From: Paracoccaceae bacterium
Lineage (GTDB): Bacteria; Pseudomonadota; Alphaproteobacteria; Rhodobacterales; Rhodobacteraceae
Direction: 5' to 3'
Length of the DNA stretch: 64,000 nucleotides
Assembly: GCA_022448245.1 (NCBI GenBank)
Contig: JAKVCO010000001.1
Span: 1-64,000 of the forward strand
Shown: positions 26,810 through 37,250 of the stretch, one piece after another
How the letters are laid out: the number at the start of each line of letters is the position of its first letter
How positions within the stretch are numbered: the first letter of the stretch is position 1
Program-made: the position numbers and the translations under genes
Notes under the pieces: model-generated
Database searches by the model: none
The model's input: only the letters and a program-made list of their open reading frames with translations
Told to the model about the DNA's origin: nothing

Positions 26810-27695
26810 GGGTCAGGACCCATTGATTTCCGGCTGACAGCGTGATTCACGGTTCAAAAATCGAGCGGTGACCCTGTCTGATCTTTTCTGGTTGAGCGAC
26901 GAGCAAATGGCGCGTCTTGAACCCTTCTTTCCCAAGTCACATGGCAAGCCACGTGTCGATGATCGGCGGGTGTTGAGCGGGATTATCTTCATCAATCGCA
27001 ATGGCTTACGGTGGCGCGACGCTCCGGCAGCATATGGCCCGCATAAGACGCTTTACAATCGTTGGAAGCGGTGGAGCGATAAGGGCATCTTCGCCGAGAT
27101 GATGATCGGTTTGGCGGCCGGGCACGGCGAAGACAAGACCGTCATGATCGATGTGAGCCTGCGCAAGCGCCACCGGTTCGAGCGCGCAGGCGCAAGTACC
27201 TGAAGGCCCACCGCACCGCGACCAGCATGGGCTTCAAAAAGGGGGGCGTGGACGTCTGATTCACTGCCCGGCAGGGTATTTCCGAAGGAAATGTCCCGAG
27301 AGGGGCCGCACCAAGGGCGGGATGAACACCAAGCTGCATGCGATCTGTGATAGCCAAGGACGCCCTCTCAACCTGTTCGTCACCGCAGGTCAGGTCAGCG
27401 ACTACATCGGGGCACGGGCGTTGCTCAGCAGCATACCCGATGTTGACTGGCTCCTCGGGGATCGCGGTTATGACGCGGATTGGTTCAGAGAAGCTTTGAA
27501 AGACAAAGGGAGCAGCGCAAGAAGGCCGTCAAATACGACAAGCGTCGCTACAAACGGCGCAACCGCATTGAAATCATGTTCGGCAGGTTGAAGGACTGGC
27601 GGCGGGTGGCAACTCGATACGACAGGTGCCCGAAAGTATTCCTGTCCGACATCGCACTAGCGGCACTCGTCATTTACTGGTTATGAGTCCTGACC
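26810..27695 (+). mobile_element. degenerate IS5-family insertion sequence (IS427-like)
   Basis: The ends are imperfect inverted repeats: GGTCAGGACCCAT on the left and, read inward, GGTCAGGACTCAT on the right. They are flanked by TTA on both sides (26807-26809 and 27696-27698), a possible target duplication. The element encloses a broken IS5-type transposase, and its length of about 885 bp suits this group. The exact end base on the left is ambiguous by one G. Confidence 0.8.
26868..27686 (+). pseudogene. IS5-type transposase, disrupted
   Basis: The N-terminal part is intact (LSDEQMARLEPFFPKSHGKP; GLRWRDAPAAYGPHKTLYNR) up to KTVMID, where a ~45-bp insertion brings a stop. The expected YLKAHRTATSMG follows in another frame, then a second ~45-bp insertion with two small palindromes. 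The second half resumes at 27322 (MNTKLHAICDSQGRPLNLF; WLLGDRGYDADWFREALKD). A short deletion after this last motif shifts the frame again before KKAVKYDKRRYKRRNRIEIM. The element cannot make its own transposase. Confidence 0.85.
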
Positions 27696-27782
27696 TTAAC
27701 ATACTGCCCGGATTGAATAAAACGTCAAGTGTTCACTCATAGTTCGACGAATTGGCACACTTTAAGTGAACGGCTGGGGGCT

Positions 27783-27896
27783 GGCGCCAACCGCAGTCCT
27801 GAAGAGGGCGCCGATACCGCCATTTGGCTCGCCACGCTTCCTGATAACGGGCCCACCGGCGGCTTCTTTCGGGACCGCAAACCAATCGAATGGTGA
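27783..27896 (+). pseudogene. 3' remnant of a short-chain dehydrogenase gene
   Basis: Thirty-seven codons ending at a TGA encode the typical C-terminus of a short-chain dehydrogenase/reductase ([19 protein letters not shown], then [15 protein letters not shown]). No catalytic Tyr-x-x-x-Lys or Rossmann part precedes it; the upstream sequence runs into the gap after the IS. The 5' part was removed by the mobile-element events. Confidence 0.75.
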
Positions 27897-27964
27897 GACC
27901 TCAAGGTTAAGGGCTTCCCAAAGGAATTCGGGGAGGTAGTGTCCCCGCTGGGAAAGGGGCCTTG

Positions 27965-29248
27965 ATGCAAGAATACCTGACGATTGTGCAAGAATGGCTC
28001 ATCGCGGAGGCGCGCTGGCTCATCCCAGGAACAGGCCTCGTCGGGGCAACCGCGATTTTTGTTCGCTTCGTCGTTGTCCCGTTTCAGCGTGCGTCGAAGG
28101 TGCGTCTGACGCCCGACAGCATCGCCGCCATCAAGCCAAGCGACGAGGCCAAGCTATCAGTCACGGAATTCATCGCGCTCAGACGCGACTTGAAACAGGA
28201 TCTTGAGGAAGAGCTGGCCGAGGCCGCAGATACGGAGAAAGCGCTGCTGAATGCCCGGATCGCGGCCCTTCAAGCGCAGATTGCCTGCCCAGATGAAGAG
28301 CTGGCAAAGGCGCGCAAACGCATCAGCGATCTGGAAGCGCTGCTGGATCGTACCTCCAACGAGATTTCGGCCGAACGCGTGTCCGAGGCGAAGGACAGGC
28401 TGAAGAAGGGCGGTTACTCTGCCGCAGACGGGATCTTTGCTGAAATCGAAGCGCAGTCCGAGCTCGCTGTGAAAGCGGCAGCGCGCGCGGCCTACGGGCG
28501 GGGCGAAGTGGCCGAGGCCGAGGTGCGCTGGTCCGACGCAGCGGCCGCCTATCGCCGCGCGGCTGAACTCGATCCCTCCTACCACACGCTCACAAAAGCG
28601 CATGAGTTTGCCCACTGGTCCGGTGACTTCACTCGTGCGCGGGCGCTGGGGGAAGACCTGGTGAGGGTTGCTGGCGAAGAGGGCAACGATGCCAACACCG
28701 CCATGGCCTGGAATGACTTTGCGATGACAATGCGCGCCGTGGGTGAGCTCGATGCCTCAGAGAAAGCGTATCGAACGGCGCTCGAACTTGATCGTGGCAG
28801 CATTGGTGAAGATCACGCGGACTACGCCGTTCACCTGAACAACTACGCGCGCCTCAAGCGCGAACAAGGCGCGCTGAACGAAAGCGAAGCGCTTTACCGG
28901 GAGGCTTTGCGCATCGGTCGCGCGGCCAAGGGTGAGGATCACGCGCAACACGCCAACCACCTGCACAATCTTGGCGGCATCCTAGAGGCGCAAGGCATGG
29001 ACAAAGAGGCGGAGCCTTACCTGCGCGAAGCGCTTGAGGTTGATTTGCGCACCATCGGGGCGCGGCATCCGCATTACGGGCTGCACCTAATGAACCACGC
29101 CAAGGTGCTTGGAAAGCTGGGCCGCATAGACGAGGCGCGTGACGGGCTTCAGCGCGCTGTCGATATCTTTTCGGCGGCGCTGCCGGTGGATCATCCGTAC
29201 CGCAAAGGGGCTTATACGGCCCTCGCCGCGCTCAAAGAGCCAGCCTAG
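27965..29248 (+). CDS. membrane-anchored tetratricopeptide-repeat protein
   Basis: 427 residues from ATG 27965, with the strong SD AAAGGGG. One membrane helix lies at ~20-40 ([17 protein letters not shown]). A charged coiled coil follows at ~60-130 ([18 protein letters not shown]). From ~145 to the end are TPR units, the last four with the ~42-residue spacing of kinesin-light-chain TPRs ([40 protein letters not shown]). The protein would present a TPR scaffold to the cytoplasm. No enzymatic domain is visible. It lies between the mobile remnants and murD; whether it belongs to the island or the core is unclear. Confidence 0.8.
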   Translation: MQEYLTIVQEWLIAEARWLIPGTGLVGATAIFVRFVVVPFQRASKVRLTPDSIAAIKPSDEAKLSVTEFIALRRDLKQDLEEELAEAADTEKALLNARIAALQAQIACPDEELAKARKRISDLEALLDRTSNEISAERVSEAKDRLKKGGYSAADGIFAEIEAQSELAVKAAARAAYGRGEVAEAEVRWSDAAAAYRRAAELDPSYHTLTKAHEFAHWSGDFTRARALGEDLVRVAGEEGNDANTAMAWNDFAMTMRAVGELDASEKAYRTALELDRGSIGEDHADYAVHLNNYARLKREQGALNESEALYREALRIGRAAKGEDHAQHANHLHNLGGILEAQGMDKEAEPYLREALEVDLRTIGARHPHYGLHLMNHAKVLGKLGRIDEARDGLQRAVDIFSAALPVDHPYRKGAYTALAALKEPA

Positions 29249-29316
29249 CGCATGGCCCGCCCTTGCGGGCTGCGCGCCTGCGGGGCAAATTGTGCGTCAA
29301 AACATCGAGGGCAGTC

Positions 29317-30717
29317 ATGATCGTCGCAACAGGATTTCAGGGACGCACAGTGGGGGTGCTCGGGCTGGGGCGTTCGGGGCTTTCGGCGGCACGTGCGCTT
29401 GAGGCTGGCGGGGCCGAGGTCATCTGCTGGGACGATGGAGCAGCCGCACGCGAACGCGCGGAGGCGGAGGGGCTGATCATCGCTGATCCGCGCCGCGATG
29501 GCCGGATGGAGACACTGGCATGCCTCGTCACCTCCCCGGGCATCCCGCATCTGTACCCCGCGCCGCACCCAGTGATTGCGGCGGCTCTGGAGGCAGGTGT
29601 GCTCGTCGACAATGATATCGGGCTTTTCTTCCGCTCCTTCGCGGCGGAAGGGTGGGAGCGTTTCGATACGATTCCGCGCGTGATTGCGGTGACCGGATCG
29701 AACGGCAAATCGACGACGTCGGCCTTGATCCATCACATCCTTGAGGCCTCCGGCCGCCGGGCGCAGCTGGCAGGCAACATTGGGCGTGGCGTGTTTGACC
29801 TTGAGCCTGCGGAAGATGGCGAGGTCGTGGTGCTGGAGCTGTCGTCCTACCAAACGGAGCTTGCGCGCGCATTGACGCCCGATGTGGCGGTCTTCACCAA
29901 CCTTTCTCCCGACCACCTCGACCGGCACGCTGGTATGGGCGGGTACTTTGCCGCAAAGCGGCGCCTGTTTTCCGAAGGGGGGCCAGATAGGGCTGTCATC
30001 GGCACGGATGAAGCCGAGGGCCGGTACTTGGCTATGGAGCTCACTGCCGGGCCCGCGGACGACCGCGTCATCCGTGTGGTGTCCGGCAAAGCAAGCGGGG
30101 CCGGTTGGACCGTCGCCGCCCGCAAAGGGTTCTTGTCTGAGACGCGAAAGGGCCGCCAAGTGGCCTCCATCGATCTGCGCGAGGTGGCGTCGCTGCCTGG
30201 CGCGCATAACCATCAAAATGCCTGCGCCGCCTATGCCGCGTGCCGCGCGCTCAACATCGCCCCGCGCGAGATCGAGGCAGCCTTCCAGACCTTCGAGGGT
30301 TTGCCGCATCGGTCACAGGTGGTCGGCGAGGCCGGCGGTGTCCGTTTCGTCAATGACAGCAAAGCCACCAACGTGGACAGCGCGGCGAAGGCTCTGCAGG
30401 CATTCAAAAACATCCGCTGGATTTGCGGCGGGTTGATGAAGGAAGGCGGGCTCGAAGCCCTGCATCCGCATCTGGGCAGCGTCACCAAAGCCTATGTCAT
30501 CGGGCGCGAGGCTGAGGCCTTTGCGCTCGGCCTGCCGGGGGTTGAGGCGTCGATTGCGACAACGATGGAAAAGGCCGTCGCGGAAGCCCTGGCCGATGCG
30601 GAGCCGGGGGACACGATCCTCCTCGCACCCGCGGCGGCGAGCTTTGATCAATATGATAGTTTTGAGGCCCGTGGCCGCGATTTCATCGAGCAGATCACCG
30701 CGAAGGCAGGGCTCTAA
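29317..30717 (+). CDS. murD: UDP-N-acetylmuramoylalanine--D-glutamate ligase
   Basis: 466 residues from ATG 29317. This cytoplasmic Mur ligase adds D-glutamate to UDP-MurNAc-L-Ala. Visible are the N-terminal Rossmann motif ([18 protein letters not shown]), the ATP loop [14 protein letters not shown], the central-domain [10 protein letters not shown], and the C-terminal HRSQVV and NDSKATN motifs. In most relatives mraY precedes it directly; here a TPR gene and mobile remnants do. Its end overlaps the convergent flavoprotein gene by 4 bp. Confidence 0.95.
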   Translation: MIVATGFQGRTVGVLGLGRSGLSAARALEAGGAEVICWDDGAAARERAEAEGLIIADPRRDGRMETLACLVTSPGIPHLYPAPHPVIAAALEAGVLVDNDIGLFFRSFAAEGWERFDTIPRVIAVTGSNGKSTTSALIHHILEASGRRAQLAGNIGRGVFDLEPAEDGEVVVLELSSYQTELARALTPDVAVFTNLSPDHLDRHAGMGGYFAAKRRLFSEGGPDRAVIGTDEAEGRYLAMELTAGPADDRVIRVVSGKASGAGWTVAARKGFLSETRKGRQVASIDLREVASLPGAHNHQNACAAYAACRALNIAPREIEAAFQTFEGLPHRSQVVGEAGGVRFVNDSKATNVDSAAKALQAFKNIRWICGGLMKEGGLEALHPHLGSVTKAYVIGREAEAFALGLPGVEASIATTMEKAVAEALADAEPGDTILLAPAAASFDQYDSFEARGRDFIEQITAKAGL

Positions 30718-31886
30718 GCTGCTTTCAGCGCCTGTCCTGCGGCCCAGCCCGACGACCAAGCCCACTGGAAGTTGTAGCCGCCGAGCCAACCGGTCACGTC
30801 CACCGCTTCACCAATGAAATAGAGGTCGGGGACGGCTTTTGTCTCCATCGTCGTGGAGGAAAGCGCGTCGGTATCGATCCCGCCCAGCGTAACCTCTGCG
30901 GTGCGGTAGCCTTCCGTGCCGCCGGGGCGCACGCGCCAATCGCTTAAGCTTGCTGCGATCTCATCGATGCGTTTGTCTGACATGTCGCCCAAACGGTCAG
31001 TCAAAGGCATCTCGCCCGCCAGATGGTCCACCAGACGAGAAGGGAGAACCTCGCCCAAAACGGTGGTCAGTAGCCTTTTGCCCTGCACCTGACGCGCCGC
31101 TTTTAAATGGCCGCCGATGTCAGTGCCGCCGGAAAGGTCGACGGCCACGTCTTCGCCTTCGTGCCAATAGGATGACACCTGAAGCATCGCCGGGCCGGAA
31201 AGGCCGCGGTGGGTGAAGAGCATCGCTTCACTGAACGCGCCGTCGCCCGCCACGGCGCGGACTGGAACCGAGACGCCCGAGATGGGCGAGAACCGCCCCT
31301 CGGGGAAAGTGAAGGGCACAAGGGCAGGGCGCGTGTCGGTCACGGCAATGCCGAACTGTCGCGCGATATCGTAGGCGAGGCCCGTCGCGCCCATCTTCGG
31401 GATGGACTTGCCGCCCGTGGCCACCACGATCGCGTCGCAAGTCACGCGAACTTCGCGGCCTTCGCGTTCGACGCGCAAGGCGTAACCGCCATCGCGCGCT
31501 GAAAGCTCTTTCACGGAGGTCTGGAGCCAAAGCTGTGCTGCACCCATTTCGGCCTTCAGCATCTCGATGATCTGCGTGGATTTCCCATCGCAAAAGAGCT
31601 GACCCAAGGTCTTCTCGTGCCAGGCAATCTCATAGCGTGAGACGAGCTCGATAAAGTCCCACTGCGTGTAGCGCGCGAGCGCCGATTTCGCGAAATGCGG
31701 GTTGGCTGAAAGAAAACGCTGAGGCTCCACCTCGAGGTTCGTGAAGTTACAGCGCCCGCCGCCCGAGATGCGGATTTTCTCGCCCGGCGCCTTGGCGTGA
31801 TCGATGACCAACGCGTCCGCGCCCAGCTGAGCCGCGCACATCATGCCGGCTGCGCCCGCACCAAGAATGACCACCTTCACATGCAT
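30714..31886 (-). CDS. HI0933/YhiN-type FAD-dependent oxidoreductase
   Basis: 390 residues from ATG 31886 (the frame opens at 31913). The N-terminal dinucleotide fold has [12 protein letters not shown], with [14 protein letters not shown] further on, both diagnostic of the YhiN/HI0933 (BaiN-like) flavoprotein family; the C-terminal FAD motif is [20 protein letters not shown]. The physiological reaction of most members is unknown; reported ones act on small reduced substrates. It is the only minus-strand gene inside the wall/division cluster, between murD and ftsW, convergent with murD. A small hairpin (TGCCTC-AATG-GAGGCA, 31897-31912) sits just before its start. Confidence 0.85.
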   Translation of the reverse strand: MHVKVVILGAGAAGMMCAAQLGADALVIDHAKAPGEKIRISGGGRCNFTNLEVEPQRFLSANPHFAKSALARYTQWDFIELVSRYEIAWHEKTLGQLFCDGKSTQIIEMLKAEMGAAQLWLQTSVKELSARDGGYALRVEREGREVRVTCDAIVVATGGKSIPKMGATGLAYDIARQFGIAVTDTRPALVPFTFPEGRFSPISGVSVPVRAVAGDGAFSEAMLFTHRGLSGPAMLQVSSYWHEGEDVAVDLSGGTDIGGHLKAARQVQGKRLLTTVLGEVLPSRLVDHLAGEMPLTDRLGDMSDKRIDEIAASLSDWRVRPGGTEGYRTAEVTLGGIDTDALSSTTMETKAVPDLYFIGEAVDVTGWLGGYNFQWAWSSGWAAGQALKAA

Positions 31887-32007
31887 GCTCGCGACCTGCC
31901 TCAATGGAGGCAAATATCCAAGCCTTTTTCCTAGCCCGCAGGCGCGAGAGCGCGTATACTAAGGGCCAGACCGCGCAAAGCGGCGATTTAGAGCAGGCAG
32001 TAGTTCA

Positions 32008-33174
32008 ATGACAGAGATGGTCCATGGCGCGATTCCGGTCGCGTCCACCGATCCAATAATTCCGCGCTGGTGGCGCACACTCGATAATTGGTCCGTGGCA
32101 TGCGTGTTCGTCCTTTTCGGCGTCGGTATGCTCTTGGGTCTTGCGGCTTCTCCGCCGCTCGCCGCCAAGAACGGTTTTGACGCGTTCCACTATGTCGAGC
32201 GCCAGGCGGTCTTTGGCGGGCTTGCCTTGATCACGATGGTCATCACCTCGATGATGTCGCCGAACCTTGTGCGGCGCCTCGCGGTGATTGGCTTCTTTGT
32301 CAGCTTCGTGGCTCTGGCCCTGTTGCCGTTCTTCGGCACGGATTTCGGTAAGGGGGCAGTGCGCTGGTATTCGTTGGGCTTTGCCTCTCTCCAGCCGTCC
32401 GAGTTCCTGAAGCCCGGCTTTATCGTCATGGCGGCCTGGCTCCTTGCCGCTGGGCAAGAGATCAACGGCCCGCCCGGACGCACCTATTCCTTCGTTCTGG
32501 CCGTGATTATTGCCTTCTTCTTAGCTATGCAGCCGGACTTTGGTCAGGCCTGCCTGATCCTTTTTGGCTGGGGGATCATGTACTTTGTGGCTGGCGCGCC
32601 GATGGTTCTGCTGCTCGGTATGGCGGGCCTCACGATCGCGGCGGGCACCTTGGCCTACCGCTCGTCCGAGCATTTCGCGCGCCGCATCGATGGCTTTCTG
32701 AGCCCTGATGTCGATCCCACCACGCAGCTTGGCTATGCCACGAACGCCATCCGCGAGGGCGGGTTCTTCGGCGTAGGTGTCGGCGAGGGGGAGGTGAAGT
32801 GGTCGCTTCCTGATGCGCATACGGACTTCATCATCGCGGTGGCGGCTGAGGAATACGGCATGGTCCTCGTCCTCACGATCATCGCGCTTTATGCGGCTCT
32901 CGTCTGCCGCGCTTTCCTGCGTCTGATCAAAGAGCGCGATCCGTTCATTCGTCTCGCCGGGACGGGGCTTGCGGCCATGTTCGGGGTGCAAGCCATGATC
33001 AACATGGGGGTCGCTGTGCGCCTCCTGCCTGCAAAGGGCATGACGCTGCCATTTGTCAGTTACGGTGGGTCATCTCTCATCGCTGGAGGCATAGCGCTCG
33101 GAATGCTCCTTGCGTTCACCCGCTCGCGGCCTCAAGGCGACATCGGTGATATCCTCAAGGGACGCAGGACATGA
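32008..33174 (+). CDS. ftsW: SEDS-family septal peptidoglycan glycosyltransferase FtsW
   Basis: 388 residues with about ten membrane helices. SEDS motifs are present: the catalytic-loop Asp region [31 protein letters not shown], and [12 protein letters not shown] near the C-terminus. FtsW polymerises lipid II at the division septum with its cognate PBP (FtsI, not in this window). Its stop overlaps murG by 4 bp. Confidence 0.95.
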   Translation: MTEMVHGAIPVASTDPIIPRWWRTLDNWSVACVFVLFGVGMLLGLAASPPLAAKNGFDAFHYVERQAVFGGLALITMVITSMMSPNLVRRLAVIGFFVSFVALALLPFFGTDFGKGAVRWYSLGFASLQPSEFLKPGFIVMAAWLLAAGQEINGPPGRTYSFVLAVIIAFFLAMQPDFGQACLILFGWGIMYFVAGAPMVLLLGMAGLTIAAGTLAYRSSEHFARRIDGFLSPDVDPTTQLGYATNAIREGGFFGVGVGEGEVKWSLPDAHTDFIIAVAAEEYGMVLVLTIIALYAALVCRAFLRLIKERDPFIRLAGTGLAAMFGVQAMINMGVAVRLLPAKGMTLPFVSYGGSSLIAGGIALGMLLAFTRSRPQGDIGDILKGRRT

Positions 33175-34259
33175 AAACCCTCGTGATGGCTGCCGGTGGG
33201 ACTGGTGGCCACATGTTTCCAGCGCAAGCTTTGTCCGAGGCAATGCTGGAGCGCGGCTGGGCGGTGAAGTTGATGACCGACAGCCGCGGCGCGCGATACA
33301 CAGGCGCATTCCCGGAAGCGGTTGAGATTGAGGTGGTCAGTTCGGCCACCTTCGCGCGTGGCGGTATCGCGGGCAAACTGGCGGCGCCTTTCAAGATTAC
33401 AGGCGGCGTTCTTTCTGCCCTGATGGCGTTCCGACGCCTGAAGCCAACGGCTGTCGTGGGTTTTGGCGGCTACCCGTCGATCCCAGCCATGGGCGCGGCA
33501 ACGCTCCTGAAGCTCCCGCGCCTCATCCATGAACAGAACGGCGTCCTTGGCCGCGTGAACCAGCTTTTTGCCAAGCGCGTGGATGCGGTGGCCTGCGGCA
33601 CGTGGCCGACGGATTTGCCTGAAGGCGTTGAAGGCGTCGACATCGGCAACCCCGTGCGCGGCGCAATCCGGGCCCGCGCGGGTGCGGCCTATATCGTGCC
33701 CGGCGATTATCCGATGCAGATCCTTGTGCTGGGCGGCTCCCAAGGGGCTCGGATCCTGTCGGATTTCGTCCCGCCTGCGATTGCTGCGCTTCCGCATGAG
33801 ATCCTGACCCATATCCGTGTCAGCCATCAGGCGCGCGAAGAAGATCTCGAGCGGGTAGAGCTTTACTACGCCAACAACGGCGTCACCGCCGATGTGCAGA
33901 GCTTTTTCGACGATGTGCCGTCGCGCCTGTCGGAGGCACAGCTGCTGATCTCCCGCTCCGGAGCCTCTACGGTGGCGGACGCGAGCGTGATCGGGCGCCC
34001 CGCGATTTTCGTACCCTTCGCCGCAGCCACGGCAGACCACCAGACAGCCAACGCCCGTGGCCTTGCCGAAGCCGGGGCCGCCGAAATTATTCAGGAGGCC
34101 GACCTCGAAGTCGCGCCCCTAACAGACGCCATCACCGCCATTCTTGGCGACCCGGCGCGCGCGCTCGCCATGAACCAGGCCGCCACTGCCACCGGTAAAC
34201 CCGACGCCACCGAGCGCCTCGTCGCGCTCGTCGAACAGATCGCAGGAAATCCGTCATGA
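33171..34259 (+). CDS. murG: undecaprenyldiphospho-muramoylpentapeptide N-acetylglucosaminyltransferase
   Basis: 362 residues of a GT28-family enzyme that converts lipid I to lipid II on the inner face of the membrane. Signature segments are [55 protein letters not shown] and [11 protein letters not shown]. It overlaps ftsW and murC by 4 bp each, so the three are translated as a coupled block. Confidence 0.96.
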   Translation: MKTLVMAAGGTGGHMFPAQALSEAMLERGWAVKLMTDSRGARYTGAFPEAVEIEVVSSATFARGGIAGKLAAPFKITGGVLSALMAFRRLKPTAVVGFGGYPSIPAMGAATLLKLPRLIHEQNGVLGRVNQLFAKRVDAVACGTWPTDLPEGVEGVDIGNPVRGAIRARAGAAYIVPGDYPMQILVLGGSQGARILSDFVPPAIAALPHEILTHIRVSHQAREEDLERVELYYANNGVTADVQSFFDDVPSRLSEAQLLISRSGASTVADASVIGRPAIFVPFAAATADHQTANARGLAEAGAAEIIQEADLEVAPLTDAITAILGDPARALAMNQAATATGKPDATERLVALVEQIAGNPS

Positions 34260-35650
34260 ACTCAGCAACCAAGCTTCCCGGCGACGTTGGACCTATCCAC
34301 TTTGTGGGCATCGGCGGGATCGGCATGTCGGGCATCGCCGAGGTGCTTTTGAACCTGGGCTACTGTGTGCAGGGATCGGACCTGAAGAGCTCCAAGATCA
34401 CCGACCGCCTCGCCGCCAATGGCGCGCTTATCTTTGAAGGGCAGAAGGCTGAAAACCTTGAGAATGCCGAGGTGGTCGTGATCTCCTCGGCCATCAAGCC
34501 GGGCAATCCGGAGCTTGATGAGGCGCGCCGCCGTGGCCTGCCTGTCGTGCGCCGGGCCGAGATGCTGGCCGAGCTCATGCGCATGAAATCGAATATCGCG
34601 GTGGCAGGCACGCACGGCAAAACGACGACCACGACCATGGTCGCGACACTGCTCGCCCACGGCGAATTCGACCCCACCGTCGTCAACGGCGGTATCATCC
34701 ACGCCTTCGGCTCGAACGCGCGCACGGGGCAGGGCGAATGGATGGTTGTCGAAGCTGATGAGAGCGACGGCACCTTCAACCGCCTTCCTGCGACCATCGC
34801 CATCGTCACCAACATCGACGCGGAGCACATGGAGCACTGGGGCGATTTCGATACGCTGCGCCAAGGCTTCCTCGATTTCGTCTCCAACATCCCGTTCTAC
34901 GGGCTCGCGGTCTGCTGCATCGACCACCCCGAGGTGCAAAGCCTCGTGGGCAAGATTACTGACCGCCGCGTGCTGACCTACGGCTTTAACGCTCAGGCCG
35001 ACGTCCGCGCCGTTAACCTGCACTACAAAAACGGTGAGGCGTTCTTTGATGTCGTCCTTCAGGCCGAAGGGGTGGTGCTTGAAGGTCTGACGCTGCCGAT
35101 GCCGGGCGACCACAACGTTTCAAACGCGCTGTCGGCCATCGCTGTCGCGCGGCACCTCGGCATGAAGCAGGACGAAATCCGCACAGCGCTGCAGAACTTC
35201 AAAGGCGTGAACCGCCGCTTCACCAAGGTGGGCGAAGTGGGTGGCGTGACCATCATCGACGATTATGGCCACCACCCGGTCGAAATCGCGGCCGTGCTGA
35301 ACGCTGCACGGCAAGCCACCGAAGGCCGCATCATCGCCGTGCACCAGCCGCACCGCTACACACGTCTGTCATCGCTCTTCGAGGACTTCTGCACCTGCTT
35401 TAACGATGCTGACGTCGTGGCGATCGCCGAGGTCTTTGCCGCGGGAGAGGACCCAGTCCCCGGCGCATCGCGCGATGATCTGGTCGCGGGCCTCATCCGA
35501 TCTGGCCACCGCCATGCCCGTGCAATCGAAAGCGAAGCGGACCTCGTGCGCCTCGTCAAAGAGCAAGCAAAAGAGGGCGATATGGTCGTTTGTCTCGGCG
35601 CTGGTACGATCAGCGCCTGGGCCAACAACTTGCCTGAAAACCTTGGCTGA
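34256..35650 (+). CDS. murC: UDP-N-acetylmuramate--L-alanine ligase
   Basis: 464 residues, a Mur ligase adding L-Ala to UDP-MurNAc. Motifs are [17 protein letters not shown], the ATP loop [40 protein letters not shown], and [12 protein letters not shown] in the C-terminal domain. It starts within the end of murG (4-bp overlap) and is followed by two small membrane-protein genes before murB. Confidence 0.96.
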   Translation: MNSATKLPGDVGPIHFVGIGGIGMSGIAEVLLNLGYCVQGSDLKSSKITDRLAANGALIFEGQKAENLENAEVVVISSAIKPGNPELDEARRRGLPVVRRAEMLAELMRMKSNIAVAGTHGKTTTTTMVATLLAHGEFDPTVVNGGIIHAFGSNARTGQGEWMVVEADESDGTFNRLPATIAIVTNIDAEHMEHWGDFDTLRQGFLDFVSNIPFYGLAVCCIDHPEVQSLVGKITDRRVLTYGFNAQADVRAVNLHYKNGEAFFDVVLQAEGVVLEGLTLPMPGDHNVSNALSAIAVARHLGMKQDEIRTALQNFKGVNRRFTKVGEVGGVTIIDDYGHHPVEIAAVLNAARQATEGRIIAVHQPHRYTRLSSLFEDFCTCFNDADVVAIAEVFAAGEDPVPGASRDDLVAGLIRSGHRHARAIESEADLVRLVKEQAKEGDMVVCLGAGTISAWANNLPENLG

Positions 35651-35660
35651 CTTTGTGATC

Positions 35661-35915
35661 ATGGGCATCCCGGCGCTTGTCGGGTTTTGCATAGGCTTCC
35701 TGCCTTGGCGTTACGCGCTGGCGATCCTTGCCGGCGTGATCGTACTGGAGGGGGGCGGCATCGTCCTTCTCGGACGACTTTTCAGCCCGGAAGACCCGAA
35801 CGCGGGCCTCCTGCCGATCCTTATGCTCATCCCCTTCGCGATGACGCTCTTTTTCGCAGGGGCGATGGGCGCGGGCATGCTGGCACGGGATTTCTTTGAG
35901 CAGGTTGAGCACTGA
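35661..35915 (+). CDS. small two-to-three-helix membrane protein between murC and murB
   Basis: 84 residues from ATG 35661; a GTG two codons upstream is possible. Hydrophobic segments lie at ~1-18, 20-40 and 53-75, and the C-terminus is charged (ARDFFEQVEH). It starts 10 bp after murC and ends in a 1-bp overlap with the DUF2484 gene. I recognise no named family. Position suggests a role or co-expression with wall synthesis, but that is inference. Confidence 0.7.
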   Translation: MGIPALVGFCIGFLPWRYALAILAGVIVLEGGGIVLLGRLFSPEDPNAGLLPILMLIPFAMTLFFAGAMGAGMLARDFFEQVEH

Positions 35916-36157
35916 TGGGATCGCTCGTCGCCGCCTGTCTTTGGCTTATCGCTGCCAACCTGCGCGCGATGTTTCCGAGCCGCGACCATCTGTGGCGCTT
36001 TGCCTATGTGATGATTGCCCTCGCAATTCCCGTGGTGATCTGGCTCTACATGGAGCAGGGGATTTGGATCACGCTCATCTTCCTGATCGCCGCCGCCTCG
36101 CTTTTGCGCTGGCCGCTGATCTACCTGTGGAGATGGCTGCGCACGCGCAAGGGCTGA
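35915..36157 (+). CDS. DUF2484 family membrane protein
   Basis: 80 residues with three hydrophobic stretches ([50 protein letters not shown]) and a basic tail. DUF2484 proteins are small membrane proteins found in this murC-murB gap in Rhodobacterales; their function is unknown. It overlaps the preceding small gene at one base. Confidence 0.8.
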   Translation: MGSLVAACLWLIAANLRAMFPSRDHLWRFAYVMIALAIPVVIWLYMEQGIWITLIFLIAAASLLRWPLIYLWRWLRTRKG

Positions 36158-36254
36158 GCTTGGCCTGTCCCGGGCGCACAAGGGCAGTAGACAAAAGCGC
36201 TTTCGGCTTCCCGCAAAAGCGTACAAAACGGAGCCAAATCGGGCGGAGGGGCGC

Positions 36255-37187
36255 ATGACGCTGCCAGAGGTAAGAGGAAGGCTGACACCGGGGCGGGAGC
36301 TTGCAAAGCTCACTTGGCTCCGCGTGGGTGGCCCGTGTGATTGGCTCTTTTCGCCGGCGGACACTGAAGACCTTGCGCACTTCATGCGTAACTTGCCCTC
36401 CGATGTGGTCGTGTTCCCGATGGGCGTTGGCTCAAACCTCATCGTACGCGATGGCGGCATCCGGGCCGTGGTGGTCAAGCTCGGGCGGGGCTTCAACGGC
36501 ATGGAGATCGACGGGACGCGCGTAACAGCTGGTGCGGGCAACCTCGACGCGCAGGTAGCAAAGAAGGCCGCCGAAGCGGGGCTCGACCTCACCTTCTTGC
36601 GCACGATCCCGGGCTCTATCGGTGGGGCAGCGCGCATGAATGCGGGCTGCTACGGGACTTACACGGCTGATGTTTTCGTGTCCGCACAAGGGGTTACGCG
36701 GGCAGGGGAGGTCGTCGAGCTTTCCAGGGACGACATGGGTTTCGCCTACCGCCAGACCGAGCTGCCCGAAGATCTCACGCTCACCTCCGTCACGTTTGAG
36801 GCGCCTCGCGGTGACCCGGGGGAGCTCAAACAGCGCATGGTCGACCAACTCGCCAAGCGAGACGCAACGCAGCCCACCAAGGAGCTAAGTGCAGGTTCCA
36901 CCTTCCGAAATCCGGCTGGGTATTCCTCGACCGGGCGGGCCGATGACGTCCATGATCTCAAGGCCTGGAAGGTCATCGACGAAGCCGGAATGCGCGGGGC
37001 CACGAGGGGCAGTGCGCAGATGAGCGAGATGCATTCCAACTTCCTCCTCAACACCGGCGGCGCCACGGCGGCGGATCTTGAAGGATTGGGCGAAGAAGTC
37101 CGAAAAAAGGTTTACGAAAATAGCGGTATCACGCTACAGTGGGAAATCATGAGGGTCGGCGAAACGACCCCAGAATCAGGCGCGTAA
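36255..37187 (+). CDS. murB: UDP-N-acetylenolpyruvoylglucosamine reductase
   Basis: 310 residues, a FAD-dependent enzyme forming UDP-MurNAc. The FAD-binding domain shows [28 protein letters not shown] and [20 protein letters not shown]. The type I substrate domain has the proton-donor Ser in SAGSTFRNP and the terminal Glu in [10 protein letters not shown] 97-bp gap separates it from the DUF2484 gene, enough for a secondary promoter. Confidence 0.95.
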   Translation: MTLPEVRGRLTPGRELAKLTWLRVGGPCDWLFSPADTEDLAHFMRNLPSDVVVFPMGVGSNLIVRDGGIRAVVVKLGRGFNGMEIDGTRVTAGAGNLDAQVAKKAAEAGLDLTFLRTIPGSIGGAARMNAGCYGTYTADVFVSAQGVTRAGEVVELSRDDMGFAYRQTELPEDLTLTSVTFEAPRGDPGELKQRMVDQLAKRDATQPTKELSAGSTFRNPAGYSSTGRADDVHDLKAWKVIDEAGMRGATRGSAQMSEMHSNFLLNTGGATAADLEGLGEEVRKKVYENSGITLQWEIMRVGETTPESGA

Positions 37188-37250
37188 ACCACGCAAAACT
37201 AAAAAGAATTCCGGCGCATAGGCGCATGGGATCGAGAGGCAGTAGAGGGC

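Noticed and set aside
31897-31912. Hairpin TGCCTC-AATG-GAGGCA before the YhiN-type gene as a terminator or riboswitch
   Set aside because: The 6-bp stem is short, no T-run follows in either direction, and there is no surrounding conserved structure.
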